Positions 1 through 7,789 of a DNA stretch of 64,000 bases are shown here, piece after piece. The stretch lies in the NCBI RefSeq assembly GCF_002847345.1, contig NZ_LXFV01000003.1, positions 1 to 64,000 of the forward strand, given 5' to 3'. Within the stretch, counting starts at the first letter, position 1. Each line of letters begins with the position of its first letter. The stretch is from Pectobacterium peruviense (GTDB lineage Bacteria; Pseudomonadota; Gammaproteobacteria; Enterobacterales; Enterobacteriaceae). Both the position numbers and the translations under genes were made by a program. The notes beneath the pieces were generated by a model that was not told the origin of the DNA, made no database searches, and saw nothing but the letters and a program-made list of their open reading frames with translations.

Positions 1-1
1 A

Positions 2-73
2 CTGGCAGAGGATAAAATGGGTGAGCAACTCTCGATCCCGTATCCCGGCAGCCCGTTTACGGGCGGTAAGTAA
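2..73 (+). CDS. C-terminal end of an unidentified gene converging on the tail-fibre genes (partial)
   Basis: An open frame enters from the left edge and stops with TAA at 71-73. It encodes the last 23 residues of a protein ending in PYPGSPFTGGK. It points toward the fibre-assembly gene on the other strand, with a bidirectional hairpin between them. That is where an alternative fibre-assembly gene (U') would end in a Mu-like invertible fibre segment. The residues themselves are not recognisable as a Tfa protein, so the assignment rests only on position. It could equally be an unrelated flanking gene. Confidence 0.4.
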   Translation: MAEDKMGEQLSIPYPGSPFTGGK

Positions 74-148
74 TCCATAGATGCAAATGTCAGATCGCGA
101 TGCGCCTGTTAGGGCGCGGCAGGTAAGAGAGCCTTATAGGCGCATATG

Positions 149-182
149 AAAAACCTCCGGCTATGCCGGAGGATATTTTTTT
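149..182. terminator. Bidirectional intrinsic terminator between convergent genes
   Basis: An 8-bp stem CCTCCGGC/GCCGGAGG (154-161 and 165-172) with loop TAT is followed on the plus strand by a T tract. On the minus strand it is followed by five T (the A run at 149-153). It lies just past the end of the fibre-assembly gene and between convergent reading frames, so it can serve both. Confidence 0.85.
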
Positions 183-185
183 AGT

Positions 186-806
186 TCATTTTGCTAATGG
201 CGTATCAGGCCAAATATTTTCTGGTGAAGAAATATCAACCCGACTGAGCTGTAAGCGATACGTTTTCCACGCTTTCAGCTCATTCTTCTCTTCTTCAGTC
301 GCTAAGTTTAGCTCAACGGCGTCACTGAGCACCTGAATACGCTCACTTGCTTGAGATAACCTAGTGTTCAGTTCCAATTTTTTATTTGCGGTTAATACCT
401 GGCGCTGAGCTTCCAGATCGGTTACCCATTTTCCATCTTCCCATTTATCAAATTCAGAGGTTGGCACCAATAAAGTCTGATTAACTTGCAACTCTCCGAT
501 ATTCGTGACCTTCTGGGGGTGACGGTTCTCCGTATTATAAACAGTTTGCCCACGGTAGTCAGACACATGCTCCCACAGCTTCCCATCCACACTGCGCCTT
601 AGAGCCAAATCTGCCAGAGGCAGTTCAGGAGTGTCAATGTAACTACCTGCAGGAACACCTACGCCGATAGGCAAATATTCATAATTAGCACCAATATATT
701 CTCGACTTACTGGGTGAACCTGATAAATAGTAATCCACCCTGCTTGAACGCTAAAACCTGATTCATTCATTTTTGCTAAGTTAACTTCAATAGAATAATT
801 TTTCAT
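186..806 (-). CDS. Tail fibre assembly protein (Tfa / Mu gpU family)
   Basis: A 206-residue protein encoded directly after the tail fibre gene, its start touching the fibre stop. It has the usual Tfa plan: a variable N-terminal part, then a charged helical section (about residues 130-190, LEAQRQVL...RLSQASERI) and a short tail with the WPDTP motif typical of Tfa C-termini. Tfa proteins are chaperones for folding or trimerising the distal fibre and are normally matched to the variable fibre tip. The gene is more AT-rich than the baseplate genes, as is common for exchangeable fibre modules. With the fibre 3' half it would form one arm of an invertible cassette. Confidence 0.85.
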   Translation of the reverse strand: MKNYSIEVNLAKMNESGFSVQAGWITIYQVHPVSREYIGANYEYLPIGVGVPAGSYIDTPELPLADLALRRSVDGKLWEHVSDYRGQTVYNTENRHPQKVTNIGELQVNQTLLVPTSEFDKWEDGKWVTDLEAQRQVLTANKKLELNTRLSQASERIQVLSDAVELNLATEEEKNELKAWKTYRLQLSRVDISSPENIWPDTPLAK

Positions 807-2854
807 TATGCTGCTCTCACGATGTAGTTAAATGCGATATTACGAGGACGATTCTCTGATGCGGTCGGTACAATACGTGATGCGTCAAACTTCATACGGG
901 ACGGGCACGAACTACCTGCTGCGTCAGGTATAGCGCCGACAGTAAATTCTTTAAACAATTCAAATGCACCGTTTGATAGCAAATTCTCGCCGAGGAATTG
1001 GTAATTCACTGCCGTTGTCCAAATTTCACCCACGATATTTCTGATAGCATCACCCTGGATACTGAGCAAAGCTCGTCCGGTATCAACACCTCTGCTATCA
1101 TCCCAGCCACGAATAAATTCACCACGAAGATCTGGTAATAATCCTGCTGAATAGATTTGTGCTAGTTTAGGGTAAATATTTTTATCAAATGCCTGCCCAT
1201 TACATTTTAACCAACCAGATGGCGCTGTAGTTTGTGGCCAAGGCATTGGCATACCAACGATCTCATTAAGTGATAATGCCCCAATATCATCAGCAGTTGG
1301 CTTATCCTGATCGCTATAAATACGTGCCCATGGTTTTTCAAAACCGTGGTCATCACGGGAGCTGCGATATTTTATTCCGCCGTTAGCGAAATCAAAATAA
1401 AATTGTGCCGATGATGCCGAACCGGTATTTAATCCCATATGCCAAATAAGGGAGGAGTGAGGGCCATTATCTTTTAAATAGGCACCGGTAGGGCTATTCC
1501 ACGGCAGTTCATCTTCTTGGTAGATAACACCAGAGGATCCCTGTCGCACATAATTATTATCAGCATCTGTTTTTGTTACAGCTCCCACATCAGCGGCTGT
1601 CGGTACGCGTGATGAACTGAGTGCAATAACCCAAGGTGCATAAACATCATCATCCCACTTCTGCCGCCAGGCATAATCTCCACTATGATTAATATATTCC
1701 TGCCCGACAAAATTACCGCTCTGAGAAATATGGAGCACACCATATCCGTATAATTTCTGTCCTTTATAAAGAGGCATGTCAGAAACTGTATTAGGATCGT
1801 TTATTGCTACAACATAGTCACCCGCTTTATCACAGTTGGCGAAGGTCATACCATCACCTAACGTGCCACGTAACGTCACGTTGTTGTAAAATGCGGTTTT
1901 ATCAGAAATATCCGCGCCGTTCTTGGCTTTTGCCAATGCCCCAGCAGCGAGATCTACAGTTTCAGTTAAACCGAGGTTTACGGGAGTCAGCGCAATATTG
2001 GCAGTACCATCAAACGGTACGCCGTTGATGGTACGAGGCGTCGCCAGTTTTGCTGCAGCTAAAGCCGTCGCTTTCTCAGGTAGCGCACCAACATCAGCCG
2101 CTGTAGGTTTATTCTTCGTATTATAATCACGTCGCCAACCCGGAGAATAATCACCACCGTTATAGACATAAGTAAATTGTGCATTAGCTGAATCGCTAAG
2201 CCCACTTGCCGCTGTTGAAGGCGTTGTCACCCTGATTGTCGTGGCATCATGCTGTCCCATCACCTCGACAACAGAGCCAGCCAGTGGTATCTGACCACAC
2301 TCTGTATCAGAGATGATTTTATTGTGGGCATACGACCACGAACCACGACAAACCCAATAGGCATGGACAAAAGCCCCCTGACTTTCTAACCAGCCAATAA
2401 ACTCTGCCGTTGTCCATAAACCGGCACTTCCTCCAATTGGGATCGAAGAACTGTAGGCACGCGATGAACCGAGATTGCGGTTGAACAGCTCTCTATCCGG
2501 AATATCCGCCCCGTTTTGGTCTTTAGCCAATTTCGTCGCGCCAACCGATTTCACAAATGCCGTCGTCGCAACCTGCTGGCTATTGCTGTCAATTGCGGGC
2601 GTTGGCGCTTTCGGCGTGCCGGTGAAAGTTGGATCCGCCTTCGGTGCATATTGCGTATGCGGATCGGCGGCGGCGGCATGTGTCGCCAGATCGCTACCTG
2701 TTTTTTCCTGCTCTTTTTTCAAATAGCGTGTACGACTAGCCAGTTCTTTAGCCTGTCGGTTTGAAACACCATCCGGTCCACCTACGACCGGATCTGACGT
2801 TTCGATTTGGTAAATGCCGTCAACCCATTGTGGGTTCTCTGACAAATTCGCCAT
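806..2854 (-). CDS. Tail fibre protein with tail-collar domain (receptor-binding fibre)
   Basis: About 682 residues. ATG at 2854 is preferred over the in-frame TTG at 2860 because GGGAGC lies at Shine-Dalgarno distance. The N-terminal region (NPQWVDGIYQIETSDPVVGG) is the baseplate-attachment part seen in P2/Mu-type fibres. It is followed by fibre repeats of the form NGADIPD/NGADISDK and TAADVGA. The C-terminus has a phage tail-collar domain (GWLKCNGQ, then DLRGEFIRGWDDSRGVDTGR). The fibre determines which cells the tail binds. Around residue 290 the sequence NLGLTET is encoded by DNA containing a gix-like recombination core, so the gene probably has a constant 5' part and a switchable 3' part. 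It follows baseplate gene I and precedes tfa. Confidence 0.9.
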   Translation of the reverse strand: MANLSENPQWVDGIYQIETSDPVVGGPDGVSNRQAKELASRTRYLKKEQEKTGSDLATHAAAADPHTQYAPKADPTFTGTPKAPTPAIDSNSQQVATTAFVKSVGATKLAKDQNGADIPDRELFNRNLGSSRAYSSSIPIGGSAGLWTTAEFIGWLESQGAFVHAYWVCRGSWSYAHNKIISDTECGQIPLAGSVVEVMGQHDATTIRVTTPSTAASGLSDSANAQFTYVYNGGDYSPGWRRDYNTKNKPTAADVGALPEKATALAAAKLATPRTINGVPFDGTANIALTPVNLGLTETVDLAAGALAKAKNGADISDKTAFYNNVTLRGTLGDGMTFANCDKAGDYVVAINDPNTVSDMPLYKGQKLYGYGVLHISQSGNFVGQEYINHSGDYAWRQKWDDDVYAPWVIALSSSRVPTAADVGAVTKTDADNNYVRQGSSGVIYQEDELPWNSPTGAYLKDNGPHSSLIWHMGLNTGSASSAQFYFDFANGGIKYRSSRDDHGFEKPWARIYSDQDKPTADDIGALSLNEIVGMPMPWPQTTAPSGWLKCNGQAFDKNIYPKLAQIYSAGLLPDLRGEFIRGWDDSRGVDTGRALLSIQGDAIRNIVGEIWTTAVNYQFLGENLLSNGAFELFKEFTVGAIPDAAGSSCPSRMKFDASRIVPTASENRPRNIAFNYIVRAA
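1961..1986. other. Candidate site for a Gin/Hin/Cin-type invertase inside the tail fibre gene
   Basis: The core TAAACCGAGGTTTA (1967-1980) is a perfect palindrome. It matches the 13-base centre of the Mu gix site as I recall it (TAAACCGAGGTTT). The outer arms match poorly. The core lies in the fibre gene at the boundary between constant and variable regions expected for a G-segment-like switch. No invertase gene or partner site is in the window; both could lie to the left. Confidence 0.55.
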
Positions 2855-2856
2855 GT

Positions 2857-3438
2857 TCAAGCGCTCCCATGATTGTAGTTACTGTCGTATATCGCCGTCC
2901 GGTTGTAGCGGATAGGCACTTCCCAATATTCGATGCTGGCCAGATGACACCGTACCGGGGCAAACATCCCAATGGCATTGCGCAACATTCTGGCCTGATC
3001 GTTGGTAATCGGTTGTTTTAGCAGCACGCGATAGACAGCCCACGCTGCTTTATCACCGTGTACATAAAGGTTGTTATAGGTGGTTTCGCCGTCATAACTC
3101 AGGCGGCCGATGTTCTCGATCAGCGTGCTCTCGCCGAAGCCGAAACGGCGAATGATCTCTTTAATGCTCCAAGGGGTACCTTTGTTGCGATGCAGATCGA
3201 TAGCGGCCTTGATCAGCGCACGTTTGGAGTCATCTGACTCAGCCAGTTCCCAACCATCACCAAACAATGAGAACTGTTCCGCCAGACAAGGCAGCGCACT
3301 GCTATCGACAATATCGACCAGATAAACCAGTAACGCATTCAGATCGACGTCATCGAAGCGGTCAGCCAATTCTGCCAGCGAACGAAAGCTGGGATCAGCA
3401 GCCAGCGGCGGTTGCAACAGTTGCAATGAATCAGCCAT
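2857..3438 (-). CDS. Baseplate/tail protein I (P2 gpI family)
   Basis: A 193-residue protein starting at ATG 3438, overlapping the end of gene J by eight bases; an upstream in-frame extension to 3498 is ignored for that reason. It shows the gpI pattern: LLPP-like N-terminus (SLQLLQPPLAADPSFRSLAEL), a central DLNALLVYLVDIVDSSALPCLAEQF stretch split by variable residues, and KRALIKAAIDLHRNKGTPWSIKEII. In P2, gpI is a baseplate wedge component next to the fibre. Gene order W-J-I-fibre is the P2 order. Confidence 0.9.
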   Translation of the reverse strand: MADSLQLLQPPLAADPSFRSLAELADRFDDVDLNALLVYLVDIVDSSALPCLAEQFSLFGDGWELAESDDSKRALIKAAIDLHRNKGTPWSIKEIIRRFGFGESTLIENIGRLSYDGETTYNNLYVHGDKAAWAVYRVLLKQPITNDQARMLRNAIGMFAPVRCHLASIEYWEVPIRYNRTAIYDSNYNHGSA

Positions 3439-4534
3439 TCGATACCCCGACGATGCTGACATTGATACCCGTACAGTTCGCCCATTCACTGTCATCAAGC
3501 ACCATCAATGACGGCGAAACGAGTTCCACCTGATATACGCCGGGGATAGATAACGTGGCGATAATCTGGCTTGGAACAATGTCACGCCCCAACGTTGCCG
3601 TACGGGTTTCAACCCAAGCCTGTACCGCCTTCTCTGCCGCAGCCTGAACAACGCCAGCCTGTTCGCCGTTAAACAGCGTCAATTTGGCGCTGATGGCGTA
3701 ATCCACCTGTGTGGGTGCTTTGGCGGAGACAAAATCCGTCAGTGGACGGACCTGCTCGTCGGAGCAAAAACTTTCTACTAGCGAGAGCAAACTGCTGTCT
3801 GGTAGACCTGTGCTAAGTAACGGGTAAAGCACCACCTCGCCCGGTTCAGGCGACATCACCGCGACATCGACAATATTTTGGTGTGCACGCATCGCATGGA
3901 AGCGATACGCCAGTTTCGAGCCCGCCGTACTAAAGGATTCCGGCGCCAACTGAACACGTTCACGTAGGCGATCGTCATCCTCTTCGGCAGAACCGCCGCT
4001 GCTTTTGGTAATATTGATGACGCTTAAATCGCTGTCGCCAATCTCATCCAGTAGCGTACTGATCTGGGCTGGCAGCCAATCATTACCAACATCGCCACGT
4101 TCGGTACAGGTCGCCAGCACAGTGACACCGTTGCCGCTCACTTTCAGAAGCGCATCGCTGTCGGTAGTGAAAATCACGCTGTCCGACGCACTCACGCGAG
4201 TGCCTGCCGGAATCAACAGATCGCTGACCAGCGGTGTTTCGGGTGTAAAGCGAAGCTCTGCTCGCGCTGGCTGTGCCGCCAAACGGTAAACACCAACTAG
4301 CTCTGCCAGATAATCCAGCATCGGTGCGCGAGCAAAAGCGACCAGGTTCTGCTTGGCGGCTTCCTGAACCGCACTACGCACTAAGGTTTCCCGGTAGGCA
4401 AAGAGGTTAATCAACAGGCGCTCGGCCTGCGCTGGATAGAGCGTTTTCCCTGAATCAGCTTCATATTTCGCGATCATTTCAGCGGTAATTTTCGCCGCAT
4501 CGCGCTCAATAAAATTGGGTTCTGTCAGCGCCAT
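3431..4534 (-). CDS. Baseplate wedge protein J (P2 gpJ / Mu gp47 family)
   Basis: 367 residues, the usual gpJ length. The N-terminus (PNFIERDAAKITAEMIAKYE) and the segment LYPAQAERLLINLFAYRETLVRSAV, here cited in part, are typical. The acidic run SGGSAEEDDDRLRERV near residue 165 is a family landmark. gpJ builds the baseplate wedges together with gpI and gpW. The start overlaps the end of gene W by ten bases and the end overlaps the start of gene I, indicating translational coupling. Confidence 0.92.
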   Translation of the reverse strand: MALTEPNFIERDAAKITAEMIAKYEADSGKTLYPAQAERLLINLFAYRETLVRSAVQEAAKQNLVAFARAPMLDYLAELVGVYRLAAQPARAELRFTPETPLVSDLLIPAGTRVSASDSVIFTTDSDALLKVSGNGVTVLATCTERGDVGNDWLPAQISTLLDEIGDSDLSVINITKSSGGSAEEDDDRLRERVQLAPESFSTAGSKLAYRFHAMRAHQNIVDVAVMSPEPGEVVLYPLLSTGLPDSSLLSLVESFCSDEQVRPLTDFVSAKAPTQVDYAISAKLTLFNGEQAGVVQAAAEKAVQAWVETRTATLGRDIVPSQIIATLSIPGVYQVELVSPSLMVLDDSEWANCTGINVSIVGVSNG

Positions 4535-4872
4535 AACAACTCCGTGGTCTGTGTCGCGCCGTTAGCGGTTTTCCAGCTAACGAGCAGTGTGAGGTGAGCC
4601 CCATTCACAGAAGGTTTAACCGCCAGTAGCTGGCAGCGAGGTTCCCATCGTTTAATAGCCTCTACCGATTCTCTGACGACATGCGGGATCGCACGATCGA
4701 TCGGATAATCAAGATACAGATGTAGATTGCTACCAAAGTCAGGCCGATGTGGGTCACTGCCGCAGGGTGTCCGCAGGATGATGTGAATCGCCTGCATGAT
4801 ATCTGCCGTTCCTTCGACGATGTCGCCAGAACGTTGCAGAGCCGGTTGCCAAAAAACAGATTGAGTTTTCAT
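4525..4872 (-). CDS. Baseplate wedge protein W (P2 gpW / T4 gp25-like)
   Basis: 115 residues with the gp25-like signature: GTADIMQAIHIILRTPCGS, then PDFGSNLHLYLDYP, then a helix with RESVEAIKRWEPRC. gpW/gp25 proteins sit at the baseplate-sheath junction and start sheath assembly. The ATG follows gene V after 59 bases, the largest gap in the baseplate block. The protein is complete and its key motifs are intact. Confidence 0.9.
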   Translation of the reverse strand: MKTQSVFWQPALQRSGDIVEGTADIMQAIHIILRTPCGSDPHRPDFGSNLHLYLDYPIDRAIPHVVRESVEAIKRWEPRCQLLAVKPSVNGAHLTLLVSWKTANGATQTTELLWR

Positions 4873-4931
4873 AGGGGGCTATTGTCGCCCCCGGTGAGAG
4901 GAAGGAATAGTAAAGCGGTTTAGAGAACGCG

Positions 4932-5513
4932 TTAGTGCGAGTGGTGATTGGAATTGCCGCCAGCGTCCATGACACTACCGCTGGCGCTAACATTGCCGGA
5001 CACGCTGACATCACCACTGAAACTGGCACCACCGGAACCGGACATCCCGTTCTCGTAGGTCAGTTGCCCTTGCACCAGTAGCTTGCCAGTCACCGTCGTT
5101 TCTGGCGCATTAATAGTGACCCGCTGGGCGTTGACCACCACATCACTACCACTGCTAATCGCAATATGCTGGACGCCGCCGTTGATCGTTAACGTATGCG
5201 TTCGGCGATCGTATTCAATATGCGCGCCATCAGCGAACGTCACCGCCCTTTTGTCCTTATCCGCCAGCGTTGGCACATCGGCGGCAGAATAAATCGCTCC
5301 CAGTACCAACCCATCCTCGCCGTTACCATCCAGCAGAATTTCAACTTGTTCGCCAATATCCGGCAACCAGTAATCCTTATTATTCTGCGTATTACGCTGT
5401 AAGACTGGCAGCCAGGCCGTACGCAGATTGTCACACTCTGGTAGACGGACTCGAACCATAACGCGAGCCTCATCCACCGCACTGATCGTGCCAATACGAC
5501 GAGATAAACTCAT
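4932..5513 (-). CDS. Baseplate central spike protein V (P2 gpV / Mu gp45 family)
   Basis: 193 residues. The N-terminal OB-fold part contains RRIGTISAVDEARVMVRVRL and WLPDIGEQVEILL. It is followed by a beta-helical repeat region (SFSGDVSVSGNVSASGSV). The protein ends in NHHSH, an HxH motif like the iron-binding apex of P2 and phi92 spikes. The spike pierces the outer membrane when the sheath contracts. It overlaps gene D by four bases. The repeats are short and no enzymatic domain is fused. Confidence 0.92.
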   Translation of the reverse strand: MSLSRRIGTISAVDEARVMVRVRLPECDNLRTAWLPVLQRNTQNNKDYWLPDIGEQVEILLDGNGEDGLVLGAIYSAADVPTLADKDKRAVTFADGAHIEYDRRTHTLTINGGVQHIAISSGSDVVVNAQRVTINAPETTVTGKLLVQGQLTYENGMSGSGGASFSGDVSVSGNVSASGSVMDAGGNSNHHSH

Positions 5514-6670
5514 GGCAACACCTCCTTTTTACTCTTGACCGTCCGTGTTGTCTGGCTGCCATCCGGGTGGTAAGTCACCAGCGTTTTTCCGCTATCCGAC
5601 TTTCTCTTGCCCGCCGTAATCGGCCCGCGAATCAACCCAATCGCCGTGGTGTAGCCACTGCCACGTTCCAGAATATGGCGAGCCGATTCGATCAACCAAT
5701 GACCAGAAAGTTGGCCGAACGACACCAGTTCCACTTTATTTCCCGCCGCCAACTGCGGGCTGCCCATCAGCGTCATCGACCCCTTTTGTTGCTTTTCGTT
5801 GTGCGCATCCAATGCGGCATCCGTTTTCATCCTCGCTCCAGAGGCATCCGCCGCGCGAACGTTAACTTTCAACGTATTCGCACTGGTCTCAGCACCAGCA
5901 GACTTCATCCCGTCGTTCGCGCTACCGTCGGCTTCACAAACCACCAGTTTCTTTTCACTCCCTTTCTGATATTTCGTCTTGGCATTTTTATAGACGTGGC
6001 TGATCGTGTCGCTCAGTGAAAAACGCGCGACGTCCGTTGGCTTAATTTGTCGAACAGACGCCTGATTGCGTAGCGTTGCCAGATGGGAAAAAATCAGTTG
6101 GTCGCTGACCACTTTCACGACATAGCCATATTCACTGGCGAGCCGCTTTAGAAAAGCGACATCAGTTTCCGCATATTGCGTAACGCGATCGATCTTGATG
6201 ATCTGAATCATCCCCACGAGCATCAACTGATGTTTTTTCGCGATGCGCGTCGCAATGGCGGCTAACGTCGTATCTTCAAAACCGCGGTTTGATTTGGTTC
6301 TCAATGCACGATTGACCGACGTCGCGACGCCGCGAATCACCACTTCGCTAGGCGGTGAACTCACCTCAATTTCATCAATCGAGAAAGTGCCGCAGTCAAA
6401 CAGTATTTCACCGAGATAGCCTAGCTTGAGCGATAACGTATCGCCCGTACCGGGATACCACTTATCCATCCAGCGGCCATCGGTATCATCGAGCCTGACC
6501 TCAATCGAATCCGATTCATTCTTGATGCTGTCGGTATACGTCACGCTGGTGACATACGGCGCGATATCATTGGTGATGTCTTTTTGCTGATACCACAGTG
6601 TGAACGCCGGTTGCAGGACTTCCGACACCGCAGGAGAGAGCAGGGTTAGTTCTTCCGTTAACGCAGCCAT
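5510..6670 (-). CDS. Late control protein D / baseplate hub (P2 gpD family)
   Basis: 386 residues. The N-terminal part (LWYQQKDITNDIAPYVTSVTY, quoted in part, then SDSIEVRLDDTDGRWMD) is characteristic of gpD, which is structurally related to T4 gp27 and VgrG. It forms the hub on which the V spike sits and through which tape and tube pass. ATG at 6670 overlaps the end of gene X. The C-terminal part is basic (KRKSDSGKTLVTYH). Order U-X-D-V matches P2-like baseplates. Confidence 0.9.
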   Translation of the reverse strand: MAALTEELTLLSPAVSEVLQPAFTLWYQQKDITNDIAPYVTSVTYTDSIKNESDSIEVRLDDTDGRWMDKWYPGTGDTLSLKLGYLGEILFDCGTFSIDEIEVSSPPSEVVIRGVATSVNRALRTKSNRGFEDTTLAAIATRIAKKHQLMLVGMIQIIKIDRVTQYAETDVAFLKRLASEYGYVVKVVSDQLIFSHLATLRNQASVRQIKPTDVARFSLSDTISHVYKNAKTKYQKGSEKKLVVCEADGSANDGMKSAGAETSANTLKVNVRAADASGARMKTDAALDAHNEKQQKGSMTLMGSPQLAAGNKVELVSFGQLSGHWLIESARHILERGSGYTTAIGLIRGPITAGKRKSDSGKTLVTYHPDGSQTTRTVKSKKEVLP

Positions 6671-6870
6671 GGTGGGGTATCCTCCGCTTTACTGGCCTCT
6701 GCCTGTTCAATAATCGGAATCAGTACCACCAAGCCCGATGGCAACAGCGGCACGATGGGGACATGCGGGTTAGCCGCAATAATCCGCGGATAGCCAAGCG
6801 GATCGCCGTAATACAGATAGGACAAGGTATCCCAGCGTTCGCCCTGTGTAGTGATATGTTCAAGGTGCAT
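6658..6870 (-). CDS. Tail protein X (LysM-like, P2 gpX family)
   Basis: A 70-residue protein beginning MHLEHITTQGERWDTLSYL, followed by YYGDPLGYPRIIAANP. This is the small LysM-like gpX fold that binds the hub. ATG at 6870 is chosen over an in-frame TTG at 6879. It overlaps genes U and D on either side, as in P2. X proteins are thought to link tail completion and hub assembly. Confidence 0.9.
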   Translation of the reverse strand: MHLEHITTQGERWDTLSYLYYGDPLGYPRIIAANPHVPIVPLLPSGLVVLIPIIEQAEASKAEDTPPWLR

Positions 6871-7789
6871 ATGCTTCAACCCTCTTCACGATTTCCGCCG
6901 TCAGTTTGCTCAGCGCAGGTTCAGCGCCTTTAAATGTGTCGCTCGCGGCATCCACATGCTTACTGATGGCTTCCAGCTTCTCGATAACGTTTTTGCTGTC
7001 GACGCCCTGCAACAAGGTGGCAACTTGCTTGACCTGCTTCAGCATTTCATTCGCCGCTTTATTAACCGCTGTAATTTCAGGCATCATCTTCTCTGCCTGA
7101 ACCGCCGCATCAGAAATAGCCTCTGCCGCTTTTTTAAACGCCGGTTCCACCTCACTTAACGGCGTCAATACATTCCCGACTTGCGTTAGCAGCCCAGGAA
7201 TTTGCAACAGCGCGGTTTCGGGATTGTTCTTCATCCGTTTTACAATCTGAACGGTGGTTTTCACCGCCTTAACGGCTGATTGAGCCTTCTTGGCATACGT
7301 GACAGCCGTGCGTAGTGAAGCTGCAAAATTGCTCACTTTATCGACCGCTTTGGTGATGGCGCTAACATTAGGAACAGGCGTCTCTATCGCAGGCGGCTTG
7401 AGCGGATTTTTCGGATCGCCAATGTATTCTCGCAGCGTTAGCGAGGCATTCATGGCCAATACGTTGCCCTTCGCGTCGGTATGTTGGCTGGTCGAAGTCA
7501 GTGCCGTAATCACAAACCAGCCGCGATAATCTCCATTGCCGAAGACTAACGCCATCGCCTGATGCGCCCGCATCGCCTCAGTCAACCGCTTCAACTCCAC
7601 ATCCGGCGTGCAGTACTGCTTGTGAAACACCAGACTAATAGTAATTTCGTCCAGCTTCGCGCCGATAAACTGCAGACCGGGTTTACCTTCAATGCGGCTA
7701 TGTTCTGCATAATCCGCACCGAATGTCGCATTAAAACCGTCCCAGTAGGCAGTCACCTTAAATTCAATATTTCCTAATACTGCAAACAT
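6860..7789 (-). CDS. Tail protein U-like (P2 gpU family) with long helical extension
   Basis: 309 residues. The first about 140 residues match P2 gpU (MFAVLGNIEFKVTAYWDGF, later LVFGNGDYRGWFVITAL and a TLREY motif). The remaining about 165 residues form an alanine-, lysine- and valine-rich helical segment with repeated AVK/AAE patterns and no recognised domain. P2 gpU is only about 160 residues, so this is roughly twice the usual length. It starts one base inside the tape measure stop codon and ends inside gene X. Confidence 0.85.
   Translation of the reverse strand: MFAVLGNIEFKVTAYWDGFNATFGADYAEHSRIEGKPGLQFIGAKLDEITISLVFHKQYCTPDVELKRLTEAMRAHQAMALVFGNGDYRGWFVITALTSTSQHTDAKGNVLAMNASLTLREYIGDPKNPLKPPAIETPVPNVSAITKAVDKVSNFAASLRTAVTYAKKAQSAVKAVKTTVQIVKRMKNNPETALLQIPGLLTQVGNVLTPLSEVEPAFKKAAEAISDAAVQAEKMMPEITAVNKAANEMLKQVKQVATLLQGVDSKNVIEKLEAISKHVDAASDTFKGAEPALSKLTAEIVKRVEAYAP

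Noticed and set aside
2461..2487. Second gix-like site in the fibre gene (GAACCGAGATTGCGGTT)
   Set aside because: The centre is too long and only partly symmetric; it is probably a diverged fibre repeat encoding NRNLGSS.
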